A stretch of 11,525 bases of DNA from Parvularcula sp039198765 (GCA_039198765.1 JBCCTF010000123.1:1-11525); one strand, 5' to 3'; shown: positions 1-7,239, counted from the stretch's first letter. The notes: generated from the letters alone by a model not told the origin. A program made the numbers and translations.

Positions 1-1
1 C

Positions 2-334
2 CGCAACAGCGGCGGCACCTATTCACTGGGCATGGCCGTCCGTGTACGCCTCTTAGAAGCCACCCCCGTCCAAGGCGGCCTGCGCTTCGAAATGCTCACC
101 AAACCGGCTGAGAAAGAGGGCAAGAAAGAAAGGCCCAAGCGCAAACCGGACCCCCTCACCCGCCACCAAAAAGCAAAAATGACGGCGAAGCGCTCCAAAA
201 AGAAGGGCAACGCCAAGCCTAAACGCGAAGCAGCTCCAGCGGCTGAGACGACAAAAACCTCAGCACCCGCACGAAAAAAGCCAACCCGCCCAGCACCAGC
301 CAAGCTTCAACGGCGCCCGCGCAAGTCGCGCTAA
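2..334 (+). CDS. rnr: Ribonuclease R, C-terminal part (partial, begins before the window)
   Basis: The frame is open from the left edge, so only the last 110 residues are visible. The first 32 or so read as the end of an S1 RNA-binding domain, with GGTYSLGMAVRVRLLEATPV followed by GGLRFEML, which is the usual end of the S1 domain in RNase R (a processive 3'-5' exoribonuclease that degrades structured RNA). The remaining roughly 75 residues form a Lys/Arg/Pro/Ala-rich low-complexity tail. A basic tail after S1 is typical of RNase R and contributes to RNA or ribosome contact in known members. The catalytic RNB domain lies outside the window. The ATG at position 32 is an internal methionine, not the start. 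The stop codon overlaps the stop of the convergent membrane-protein gene by four bases. An S1-containing RNase II relative is the main alternative, but the tail favours RNase R. Confidence 0.85.
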   Translation, partial: RNSGGTYSLGMAVRVRLLEATPVQGGLRFEMLTKPAEKEGKKERPKRKPDPLTRHQKAKMTAKRSKKKGNAKPKREAAPAAETTKTSAPARKKPTRPAPAKLQRRPRKSR

Positions 335-753
335 GACTTATCGACAGGCCTGTTAGACCGCGACACCATAGACACGGTCAATGGAACAACGATTAGGTGG
401 ACAAGCATAAAGAAACCGCCGAGCTCAAACGCCATGACCCAGAAAGTGCGTGTCGGAGACTTAATTTCGTCTGCATAGGGAGAAAGAGACAGGAAAAAGG
501 CGAGCAGGCCAGCAACGAGAATAGGAAGCGTCCAAAGAGCAATCGCGAGGGCTTGAGCGAAACGGGGTGGCTCACTTTCGCGGGCAAACCATTGCTTACC
601 CACGCCACTGCCCAAAAGCATGGAGGGTAGCCACAACATAGTAGTCGCAGGTGTCTTGAAGGCAATTGAGGTGATGCCGAGCAGCGTACCCATACCAAGG
701 AATATAGCTGCGAACATCCAAACGTCGTTCCGCCGAAGCCCCCTAGTCTTCAC
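331..753 (-). CDS. Small four-helix integral membrane protein, function unknown
   Basis: I do not recognise the family with confidence. The 140-residue product has four hydrophobic stretches, at about residues 11-31, 37-52, 65-90 and 103-130. They are joined by short polar loops, including a charged loop around FARESEPPRF (56-65), and the tail is basic and polar. It has no CxxC, no catalytic-looking motif and no signal peptide. In size and helix number it resembles small four-TM families such as ABZJ_00895, but that likeness is not firm. The start is a GTG at 753-751, only two bases after the carA stop. There is just a weak purine-rich stretch in front of it, so translation is probably coupled to carA. 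An in-frame ATG at residue 13 is an alternative start. The gene ends tail to tail with rnr, sharing four bases. Confidence 0.7.
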   Translation of the reverse strand: MKTRGLRRNDVWMFAAIFLGMGTLLGITSIAFKTPATTMLWLPSMLLGSGVGKQWFARESEPPRFAQALAIALWTLPILVAGLLAFFLSLSPYADEIKSPTRTFWVMAFELGGFFMLVHLIVVPLTVSMVSRSNRPVDKS

Positions 754-755
754 CG

Positions 756-1901
756 CTAAGCCGCTTTCTCCCGCTGCACCAGTTCCACAAATTTGTCGAA
801 GACGCCGAAGCTGTCTTCGGGGCCGGGGCTGGCTTCGGGGTGGTGTTGGACGGCCATGAAGGGGGCGTCTTTCACTTTAATGCCAGCGTTGGTCCCGTCG
901 AAAAGAGACGTGTACGTGCTTTCGACATTGTCCGGCAGGCTCGCCTCATCCACAGCGAAGCCGTGGTTCATGGAGACGATCTCCACCTTGCCCGTCGCGT
1001 GCTCTTTCACTGGATGATTAGCACCGTGGTGCCCTTGGGGCATCTTGATCGTACGTGCACCGAGGGACAGTGCAAGCAGCTGATGTCCCAGGCAAATCCC
1101 GAAAATCGGCATGCGCGCTTCCATTAAGCCTTGGATCACCGACACAGCGTACTCCGCCGTCGCAGCGGGGTCGCCAGGGCCGTTGCTCAGCACCACGCCG
1201 TCGGGTTTCATCGCGAGGATGTCATCAGCCGATGCGGTCGCGGGAACCGCTGTCACCCGCGCGCCTGATGCCGCCAGCCGGTTCACGATGTTCTGCTTCA
1301 CGCCGTAATCGATCACCACCACGTGCGGGCCAGAGCCTTCGGCCTTGAACGGACGATCCGTACTCACCTCTTTGGCGAGGTCGAGACCCTCAAGCCCGTG
1401 CCAGGCCTTCGCCTTCTGCACCAACGCATCGCGATCAAAACGGCCCGAAGGGTCATAGGCCACCACGCCGTGGAGCATCCCTTCTTCCCGTATACGGATC
1501 GTCAGTGCACGGGTATCCACACCCGAAATTCCGATGATCCCGCGTCGCTTCATCCACGCCTCAAGACCCATCCGCGCCCGGTGGTTCGAGGGGCTCGACA
1601 CATCCGAACGCACGATCGCGCCGCGGGCGGCCATCGATGCATTGTCGGAGGCATTCTCGATGTCCTCGTCATTCACCCCCACATTACCGATGTGCGGAAA
1701 GGTGAAGGTGACGATCTGGCAGGCATAGGAAGGGTCCGTCAGGATCTCTTGATAGCCCGTCATCGCGGTGTTGAAGCAGACTTCGCCCACGGCCTCGCCG
1801 ACGGAGCCGAAGCCTTCGCCCTCGAAGACGGTGCCATCGGCCAATGCGAGCACTGCGGTCGCGTGACGAGGTTGGGTGTCTTGACTTAATCGAAGCGGCA
1901 C
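756..1901 (-). CDS. carA: Carbamoyl-phosphate synthase small (glutaminase) subunit
   Basis: CarA hydrolyses glutamine and passes ammonia to the CarB large subunit, which makes carbamoyl phosphate for pyrimidine and arginine synthesis in the cytoplasm. The N-terminal small-chain domain runs to about residue 180, with the characteristic FNTAMTGYQEILTDPSYA stretch (43-60). A class I glutamine amidotransferase domain follows: NGPGDP (240-245), the nucleophile Cys270 in GICLGHQ, and the His354/Glu356 pair in HHPEASPGPED. With the GTG start at 1901 the protein is 381 residues and the catalytic residues fall within one position of E. coli CarA (269, 353, 355). That GTG has a GGGAG five bases upstream. 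An in-frame ATG at 2018 would add 39 unconserved residues and leave almost no promoter space before divergent yqeY, so I did not use it. carB is not in the window. Confidence 0.95.
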   Translation of the reverse strand: MPLRLSQDTQPRHATAVLALADGTVFEGEGFGSVGEAVGEVCFNTAMTGYQEILTDPSYACQIVTFTFPHIGNVGVNDEDIENASDNASMAARGAIVRSDVSSPSNHRARMGLEAWMKRRGIIGISGVDTRALTIRIREEGMLHGVVAYDPSGRFDRDALVQKAKAWHGLEGLDLAKEVSTDRPFKAEGSGPHVVVIDYGVKQNIVNRLAASGARVTAVPATASADDILAMKPDGVVLSNGPGDPAATAEYAVSVIQGLMEARMPIFGICLGHQLLALSLGARTIKMPQGHHGANHPVKEHATGKVEIVSMNHGFAVDEASLPDNVESTYTSLFDGTNAGIKVKDAPFMAVQHHPEASPGPEDSFGVFDKFVELVQREKAA

Positions 1902-2049
1902 ATCATCTCCCGCGGCGCTCTCTTCCGGCAGGTCCGGGGCGCCCGTTGGCGTCTGGGTAAACGCTGAGGTCTTAAGGATGATCGCCGCCGAAGCAAGAGC
2001 GAAACGAAAGCGCGCCATGGGCAGAACATAAGGCGCGAATGAGGTTGAT
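1902..2049. promoter_or_regulatory. Divergent intergenic region between carA and yqeY
   Basis: These 148 bases separate two divergent genes and should hold both promoters. I see no strong TTGACA/TATAAT pair on either strand. The minus strand has TTGCTT with AAGACC about 17 bases on, which is a poor match. I see no clear leader peptide, attenuator hairpin or PyrR/ArgR-like operator that I would defend. The yqeY end carries GAGG at 2041-2044, five bases before its ATG. On the minus strand the region stays open in the carA frame, which could mislead start calling. Confidence 0.4.
1907..1911 (-). promoter_or_regulatory. Ribosome binding site that decides the carA GTG start
   Basis: On the minus strand GGGAG lies five bases before the GTG at 1901-1899. 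It is the best Shine-Dalgarno match upstream of carA in the correct frame. The ATGs overlapping it are in another frame and hit a stop within a few codons. It supports the 381-residue CarA over the longer form beginning at 2018. Confidence 0.6.
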
Positions 2050-2523
2050 ATGAGCGAACAAAGCACCCTGGCGCAGCGGATTTCCGCTGATCTCAAGGCC
2101 GCGATGAAAGCGCGTGACGAAAAAGTGAAAATCGCCACCCTGCGCCTGATGCAGGCGGCGGTGCAGGACCGCGATATCCAGGCGCGGTCTGAGGATCGCT
2201 GCTGCGGCCTGAAGGACGAGGAAGTGCAGGCGGTGCTGACCAAAATGGTCAAGCAGCGCGAGGAAAGCGCCAAGACGTACGAAGACGCGGGCCGTGTCGA
2301 GATGGCCGAGCAAGAGCGCGCGGAGATGGAAATCGTCCGCACCTATCTGCCTGCGCAGATGGGCGAGGATGAGGTTGCCGCAGCGGTTGACGGTGTCATT
2401 GAGGAAGTGGGTGCCACGAGCCTCAAGGACATGGGCAAGTGCATGGGCGCGCTGAAAGCGAACTATGCTGGCAAGATGGACTTCTCCGCCGCCAACAAGC
2501 TGGTGAAGGCGCGCCTCACCTAG
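2050..2523 (+). CDS. yqeY: GatB/YqeY domain protein
   Basis: The 157-residue soluble protein matches the stand-alone YqeY family, which is related to the C-terminal tRNA-contacting domain of GatB in the tRNA-dependent amidotransferase. The seen features are the N-terminal helix with AMKARDEKVKIATLRLM (18-34), the central EEVQAVLTKMVKQREES (57-73), EIVRTYLPAQM and a C-terminal MGALKANYAGKMDFS segment, all typical of the family. Its exact role is not settled; tRNA interaction is inferred from GatB. The length is normal. A GAGG five bases before the ATG supports this start. It is divergent from carA and in many alphaproteobacteria stands near dnaG-rpoD. Here an opposite-strand gene intervenes, and yqeY overlaps the end of that gene by eight bases. 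The adjacent Cys-Cys at about residues 51-52 is unusual-looking but of unknown meaning. Confidence 0.92.
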   Translation: MSEQSTLAQRISADLKAAMKARDEKVKIATLRLMQAAVQDRDIQARSEDRCCGLKDEEVQAVLTKMVKQREESAKTYEDAGRVEMAEQERAEMEIVRTYLPAQMGEDEVAAAVDGVIEEVGATSLKDMGKCMGALKANYAGKMDFSAANKLVKARLT

Positions 2524-3223
2524 GCTCCCTCCGGCGTTGTTGCCTGACGAGCGTCAGTGCAGCGACGCCAGCGGGAAAGAGAAGAACTGCGCCGGGTATT
2601 GGTGTTGCGATGGCTTCTGTTTCCCCGACGTCCGCCTGAGCATTGAGGCCGCTTTGGGCCATTTCAGTTTGATTGTTGGCGAGCCGACCGCTCTGAACGC
2701 CGCCACCCACAATGGGCAACGCGACTCCAGGGAGCGAGCCTGCGAGAGCACCCACAGGTACTGGATCGGTAGTCCCGCCGCGACGTGTCGGAAAAGCGCC
2801 GTCCTCTGCAGCAGTGCCTAGCTCAGCGAGGCGGCCATTGGTCCACCGATTGCCCCCGTCGTCCAAGACCGGCGCGTCCCAGCTCATCCCGTTCATCAGC
2901 AGAGGTTCAACCTCAAGCTCCTCGATGGCGTCGATGATCTCGGGATCGATGGGAGGCGCTCGCTCAGGGTCTGTCGCGCTGTCGCTTGGCTCCGCAGGCT
3001 CAACACCTTCACTCACTGGTTTGAAGAACGGCAAACCGCGCTGGCCGGGCAGGAAGGCCGCCGATGCCATCATTGATGCGAGAACGCTCAACACCAGTGC
3101 AGCGGCCACCACGCGTCCCATGCGATGCGCCATGGCTGCGCCAAGGTTCGCAGTGACGCGCGCGAAGACATCTCTCTGCTCGCGTCGGCCAAGGCCGTCA
3201 TTGTGTGTCGCATCAGGGCTCAT
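2516..3223 (-). CDS. Secreted or membrane-anchored protein with CTERM-like C-terminal sorting signal, function unknown
   Basis: I do not recognise the central domain. Near the N-terminus is a 20-residue hydrophobic segment (VVAAALVLSVLASMMASAAF) after basic residues, with an ASA-A site like a signal peptidase I cut. The middle is acidic, Pro/Gly-rich and low in cysteine, as in exported linker-like proteins. The last 29 residues begin ATPIPGAVLLFPAG, continue through a short hydrophobic helix and end in an Arg-rich tail. That is the three-part layout of PEP-CTERM/VPLPA-CTERM signals, which in known systems are processed by an exosortase-type enzyme at the inner membrane. The start is uncertain. 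I chose the ATG at 3223 (235 residues). Other in-frame ATGs lie at 3319, 3277 and 3133; the one at 3133 gives a classic signal peptide and 205 residues. None has a good ribosome site. No exosortase gene is present here. Confidence 0.65.
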   Translation of the reverse strand: MSPDATHNDGLGRREQRDVFARVTANLGAAMAHRMGRVVAAALVLSVLASMMASAAFLPGQRGLPFFKPVSEGVEPAEPSDSATDPERAPPIDPEIIDAIEELEVEPLLMNGMSWDAPVLDDGGNRWTNGRLAELGTAAEDGAFPTRRGGTTDPVPVGALAGSLPGVALPIVGGGVQSGRLANNQTEMAQSGLNAQADVGETEAIATPIPGAVLLFPAGVAALTLVRQQRRREPR

Positions 3224-3342
3224 GCCACTATAGCGTGCAAGTTGCGGACCATTCTCACTTTTAACGGGAGCACGCATGGCGTGTGGCGCGCTGTGGAACA
3301 CTCCCCGTGGAGACGGCATGAAACCTGCGCTAGGGTGCCGAG

Positions 3343-5196
3343 GTGAACACCGTGCCCGCCGCCTTCCTTAACGAAATCAAGTCCCGCCTTCGGGCATCGG
3401 ACGTGATCGGACGGCATGTGCAGCTGAAAAAGGCAGGGCGCGAGTGGCGGGGTCTCAGCCCGTTCAACAGCGAGCGAACGCCGAGCTTCTTCGTCAACGA
3501 CGAGAAAGCGGCCTTCTTCGATTTCTCGTCGGGCACCCACGGTGACATCTTCAAGTTCCTGATGCTCACCCAAAACCGCACTTTCCCTGAAGCTGTGGAG
3601 GAACTGGCGGCGATGGCGGGGCTGGAAGTGCCGAAGGCCACCGAAGAAGACCGCCGCCGGGCCAGCGAAGCGGAAATCCTCCACGGAGTGCTGACCGACG
3701 CCGCACGGTTCTTCCAGGCGCAGCTGCGTGATGCCGTGGGGAGCGAAGCGCGCGCTTATCTCCGGCGGCGGGAGGTCTCGGCGAAGAGCGTCGAAGACTT
3801 CGCACTTGGCTATGCGCCGGAGAGCTGGGAAGCGCTGCGCCGCCATTTCCTGGGCCGCGGGGTGTCGGAGGAGATGCTCCTGCGCACAGGCCTCCTGATC
3901 AAGCGCGACGACGGCACCACCTACGACCGCTTCCGCGATCGGGTGATGTTCCCGATCACCAATGCCCGGGGCCAGGTGATTGCCTTCGGCGGACGTGCGC
4001 TCAAGAAAGATGCCCAGGCCAAGTACCTCAACTCACCAGAGACCGAGGTCTTCCACAAAGGCAACGTCCTCTACAATTTCGGCCGTGCCCGCTCGAAGAT
4101 GAAGGGTGACGCCCCCCTCCTCGTCTGCGAAGGCTATATTGACGCCCTCGCCCTCGACGCGGCCGGTTTCGCTGCCGTGGCGCCGCTGGGGACCGCACTG
4201 ACGGAGAACCAGCTCCGGCTCCTCTGGCGCGTCACCGAAGCGCCGACCCTCTGCTTCGATGGCGACCGGGCGGGCCGAGGTGCTGCAGAGCGGGCGATCG
4301 ACCGGGCGATGCCGGCGCTCTCGCCCAAGCAGACCCTCCGCTTCATCTTCCTCCCCGATGGCCAGGACCCCGACGACATGCTCCGCCAAGGTGGCCCCGC
4401 CGCAATGCAACGCGTCATCGACGCCCGAACCGACGTAGAAGAGACACTGTGGCAATTGGCCCTTGGGCGCCACGGCACCCAGAGCGCCGAGGCCATCGCG
4501 AAGCTTGAAAGCGAACTTCGCGAGCGGGTCGCACCCATCAAAGATGGGCCCATGAAGGATGCGCTCAACCGCGCTTTCAAAGACAAGCTCTACGCCCTGC
4601 GCGGCACCCTCTACGCCAAGCGCCGGACCGCAGAACGCACCCGCCGCGACCGTATTGTCCCAACGGCAAGGCCTTCCGCCGCCCTCAAGCAGCGTCTTGG
4701 CCAAGGGGGCCTTGGCGCGCCGAGCGGAACCTCCCGCGAGGCACAGCTCGTCATCGGATTGATCCACCACCCCGCTCTTTTCAGAAAATACGAGAACGAC
4801 GTCCTCGATCTGGAGATCCGCGACCCAGGTCTTTCGCGGCTTGTCACCAAGGTTATTGACGCGCTGGTGGGCCAGCCAGACCTTGACAGCGAGCCCTTAC
4901 GTTTACATCTCACGTCAGATACCGAGGCGCATTCCGTCTATCAGCGCTGGTCTGCGGACCCCCTGGTCAGAATCACTCGGTTTGTGAGACAGGATGCAGA
5001 GCCTGGCGAGGCTGAAGCAGGTTGGCGCGACGCTTTCCTGATCGACCGTCGCCAGAAGATTTTGAGCGCGGAGATCACCGAGGCAGGGGCTGAAGCCCAC
5101 TTAGATCGCTCGCGCGAGCAGAATTGGTTAAAGTCTGTCCGGTTAAGTCTCGAAACCGGTAAGGATGATGAACCTCCGGCGGACGGGAGCGGCTGA
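3343..5196 (+). CDS. dnaG: DNA primase
   Basis: DnaG makes the RNA primers for chromosome replication, working with DnaB helicase at the fork. The 617-residue protein has the N-terminal CHC2-type domain (about 1-98), the catalytic core and TOPRIM domain (about 120-350), and a C-terminal helicase-binding region. TOPRIM residues are visible: Glu263 in CEGYIDAL, Asp306/Asp308 in FDGDRAG, and the DPDD acidic cluster (342-345). The zinc-ribbon ligands are absent. Where other bacteria have Cys/His, this protein has Ser39, Asn42, Asp60 and Ser63 (SPFN ... FDFSSG), as in other alphaproteobacterial primases. The start is a GTG at 3343 with AGGG seven bases upstream; a second GTG at 3352 with GAGG upstream is an equal alternative. 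The rpoD start is 44 bases downstream and the two are probably co-transcribed. Confidence 0.97.
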   Translation: MNTVPAAFLNEIKSRLRASDVIGRHVQLKKAGREWRGLSPFNSERTPSFFVNDEKAAFFDFSSGTHGDIFKFLMLTQNRTFPEAVEELAAMAGLEVPKATEEDRRRASEAEILHGVLTDAARFFQAQLRDAVGSEARAYLRRREVSAKSVEDFALGYAPESWEALRRHFLGRGVSEEMLLRTGLLIKRDDGTTYDRFRDRVMFPITNARGQVIAFGGRALKKDAQAKYLNSPETEVFHKGNVLYNFGRARSKMKGDAPLLVCEGYIDALALDAAGFAAVAPLGTALTENQLRLLWRVTEAPTLCFDGDRAGRGAAERAIDRAMPALSPKQTLRFIFLPDGQDPDDMLRQGGPAAMQRVIDARTDVEETLWQLALGRHGTQSAEAIAKLESELRERVAPIKDGPMKDALNRAFKDKLYALRGTLYAKRRTAERTRRDRIVPTARPSAALKQRLGQGGLGAPSGTSREAQLVIGLIHHPALFRKYENDVLDLEIRDPGLSRLVTKVIDALVGQPDLDSEPLRLHLTSDTEAHSVYQRWSADPLVRITRFVRQDAEPGEAEAGWRDAFLIDRRQKILSAEITEAGAEAHLDRSREQNWLKSVRLSLETGKDDEPPADGSG

Positions 5197-5230
5197 ACGC
5201 GTCCCGTCTTCACGGAGTCTGGAGCGCTAC

Positions 5231-5236
5231 AAGGGG
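5231..5236 (+). promoter_or_regulatory. Ribosome binding site of rpoD
   Basis: AAGGGG stands four bases before the rpoD ATG, inside the 44-base gap after dnaG. The gap shows no convincing separate promoter, so rpoD probably depends on transcripts from dnaG or on promoters within dnaG. Confidence 0.5.
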
Positions 5237-5240
5237 CTGC

Positions 5241-7190
5241 ATGAGCAAAACGTCTAAGGTCGTCGAGCAAGACGAAACCGCTGAGGGCCCGGTCCTCGAT
5301 ATGAACCTCGCTTCGGTCAAGAAGATGATCGATGAGGCGAAGAAGAAGGGCTACATCACCTACGACCAGCTGAACGCGGTGCTGCCTGAGGACGAGTACT
5401 CCTCCGAGCAGATCGAAGATATCATGTCCAAACTCTCGGACATGGGCATCAACGTCACCGAGGCTGAAGAGGTCGAGGACGAGGAGAAGGACGGCGCGAA
5501 AGCCACCGGCTCCGCAGTCGCCAAAAAAGAGACGGCTGCCACCGTCACCACCAACACCACGGCCGACAGCGACCGTACCGACGACCCTGTGCGCATGTAC
5601 CTCCGCGAGATGGGCGCGGTGGAGCTCCTGTCCCGCGAGGGCGAGATCGCGATCGCCAAGCGAATCGAGGCTGGCCGCGAGTCGATGATTCGCTCTCTCT
5701 GCGAAAGCTCGCTGACCTTCGAAGCTATCACGGTTTGGCGTGAGGAACTGGAGGAAGGTCGCGTCCTTCTCCGTGACATCATCGACCTCGACGCAACCTA
5801 CACCGGTGGCCCCGAAAGCCGCCCTGACATGACCCGGCCCGAGGTCGCTGAGCAGGTCCAGAAAGAGCAAGAAGCCCGCGCCGCGGAAACCGGCGAGGAC
5901 GAAGACGAATTCGACGAAGGCGACCTCTCCCTCTCAGCGAAAGAAGCTGAGCTGCGCGAAGGCGTCATGCAAACTTTCCAGGATATCGCCGACGACTTCA
6001 AAAAGCTCCGTAGACTGCAAGACATTCAGATTGAGCAGCAGCTGCAAGGTGAAGACCTCACCGAGAGCCAGCAAAAGCGACTCAAGAAGCTCCAGAAGGA
6101 TATTGTTGAGCGGGTTCGCTCGGTGCGCCTTCACAACCACCGGATCGAAGCGCTGGTTGAGCAGCTTTACGCGATCAACCGTGCACTGATGGGTCTTGAA
6201 GGCAAGCTCGTCCGCCTCGCCGACAGCTACGGTGTGAACCGTCAGGAGTTCCTGAAAGAGTATCTCAGCAACGAACTTGATCCCGAATGGCTGCCGCGCG
6301 TGTCGCAGCTCGACGGACGCGGTTGGGGCAACTTCACGACCAAAGGCGAAGGCAACATCGTCGCCATTCGCGATGAGATCGGCCAGCTGTCCCAAGAGAC
6401 CGGCCTCACCGTCTCCGACTTCCGCCGCATCGTGCAGACCGTGCAAAAAGGTGAGCGCGAGGCGCGCATCGCCAAGAAAGAGATGGTCGAAGCGAACCTC
6501 CGCCTCGTGATCTCCATCGCGAAGAAATACACCAACCGCGGCCTTCAGTTCCTGGACCTCATCCAGGAAGGCAATATCGGCCTGATGAAAGCGGTTGATA
6601 AGTTCGAATACCGCCGCGGCTATAAATTTAGTACGTATGCGACATGGTGGATCCGCCAGGCGATCACCCGCTCGATCGCGGACCAGGCACGGACGATCCG
6701 TATTCCGGTCCACATGATCGAGACGATCAACAAAATCGTTCGGACCAGCCGCCAGATCCTCAACGAAATCGGCCGCGAGCCAACGCCGGAAGAGCTGGCT
6801 GCGAAACTCTCCATGCCTTTGGAGAAAGTCCGTAAGGTGATGAAAATCGCCAAGGAGCCGATCTCTCTTGAGACGCCGATTGGCGACGAGGAAGACAGCC
6901 ACCTGGGCGACTTCATCGAAGACAAGAACGCGATCCTGCCGATCGATGCGGCGATCCAGTCGAACCTGCGCGAGACCACCACGCGAGTCCTCGCCTCCCT
7001 CACCCCGCGTGAGGAACGGGTCCTCCGTATGCGGTTTGGTATCGGCATGAACACCGACCACACCCTTGAAGAAGTGGGCCAACAGTTCTCGGTCACCAGG
7101 GAACGGATCAGGCAGATCGAAGCCAAAGCACTCCGTAAGCTGAAACATCCAAGCCGCTCACGAAAGCTCCGCAGCTTCCTAGACAACTAA
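5241..7190 (+). CDS. rpoD: RNA polymerase primary sigma factor, sigma-70 (RpoD)
   Basis: This housekeeping sigma factor directs RNA polymerase to -35/-10 promoters. All regions of a group 1 sigma are visible in the 649 residues. Region 1.1 is about 22-75. An acidic/Thr-rich linker precedes region 1.2 at about 114-147 (DPVRMYLREMG). A long non-conserved insert, helical and charged, spans about 150-400. Region 2 is about 415-485 (ANLRLVISIAKKYTNRGLQF, then the -10 recognition helix YATWWIRQAITRSI). Region 3 is about 490-566. Region 4 is about 580-640, with helix-turn-helix residues EEVGQQFSVTRERIRQIEAK contacting the -35 element. Region 1.1 and the large insert separate it from RpoH, RpoS and other alternative sigmas. 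It follows dnaG, as in the E. coli rpsU-dnaG-rpoD operon, though no rpsU is in front here. An intrinsic terminator follows directly. Confidence 0.98.
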   Translation: MSKTSKVVEQDETAEGPVLDMNLASVKKMIDEAKKKGYITYDQLNAVLPEDEYSSEQIEDIMSKLSDMGINVTEAEEVEDEEKDGAKATGSAVAKKETAATVTTNTTADSDRTDDPVRMYLREMGAVELLSREGEIAIAKRIEAGRESMIRSLCESSLTFEAITVWREELEEGRVLLRDIIDLDATYTGGPESRPDMTRPEVAEQVQKEQEARAAETGEDEDEFDEGDLSLSAKEAELREGVMQTFQDIADDFKKLRRLQDIQIEQQLQGEDLTESQQKRLKKLQKDIVERVRSVRLHNHRIEALVEQLYAINRALMGLEGKLVRLADSYGVNRQEFLKEYLSNELDPEWLPRVSQLDGRGWGNFTTKGEGNIVAIRDEIGQLSQETGLTVSDFRRIVQTVQKGEREARIAKKEMVEANLRLVISIAKKYTNRGLQFLDLIQEGNIGLMKAVDKFEYRRGYKFSTYATWWIRQAITRSIADQARTIRIPVHMIETINKIVRTSRQILNEIGREPTPEELAAKLSMPLEKVRKVMKIAKEPISLETPIGDEEDSHLGDFIEDKNAILPIDAAIQSNLRETTTRVLASLTPREERVLRMRFGIGMNTDHTLEEVGQQFSVTRERIRQIEAKALRKLKHPSRSRKLRSFLDN

Positions 7191-7192
7191 TC

Positions 7193-7219
7193 AAAAGGCC
7201 GCCTCCGGGCGGCTTTTTT
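7193..7219 (+). terminator. Rho-independent terminator after rpoD
   Basis: A perfect 6-bp GC stem (GCCGCC at 7198-7203, GGCGGC at 7208-7213) with a TCCG tetraloop is followed by six T (7214-7219), three bases past the rpoD stop region. The A-run before the stem (7193-7196) becomes a T-run on the other strand. The same hairpin could therefore also end transcripts from the convergent gluconokinase gene, more weakly. Confidence 0.93.
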
Positions 7220-7239
7220 GTTTCGGACAGATAGTCAGC

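Noticed and set aside
32..334. Stand-alone 100-residue basic protein starting at the ATG at 32
   Set aside because: The frame is open to the left edge, and the residues before the Met continue an S1 domain, so it is the end of RNase R.
1323..1889. 188-residue open frame on the plus strand across carA
   Set aside because: It is antisense to a fully conserved CarA, rich in Arg/His/Thr, has no recognisable domain and depends on the GC-rich third-base pattern of the real gene.
3227..3232. TATAGT on the minus strand just before the ATG at 3223, as a -10 box
   Set aside because: No acceptable -35 element at 16-18 bases. The distance would put the transcript start inside the codons of the chosen start. 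A single hexamer is too weak.
2712..3233. 173-residue plus-strand open frame opposite the CTERM-like gene
   Set aside because: Ser/Arg/Pro-rich composition without motifs. The minus-strand reading has a signal-peptide-like start and a structured C-terminal signal, so it is preferred.
4033..4770. 245-residue minus-strand open frame inside dnaG
   Set aside because: It is antisense to the TOPRIM and downstream regions of DnaG and has no domain or ribosome site.
4941..5870. 309-residue minus-strand open frame across the dnaG-rpoD junction
   Set aside because: It covers two certain plus-strand genes and their ribosome site; its composition is that of an antisense frame.
5934..7148. 404-residue open frame on the minus strand across rpoD
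   Set aside because: It is the mirror of strongly conserved sigma-70 regions, has no known motif, and overlaps completely with a certain gene.
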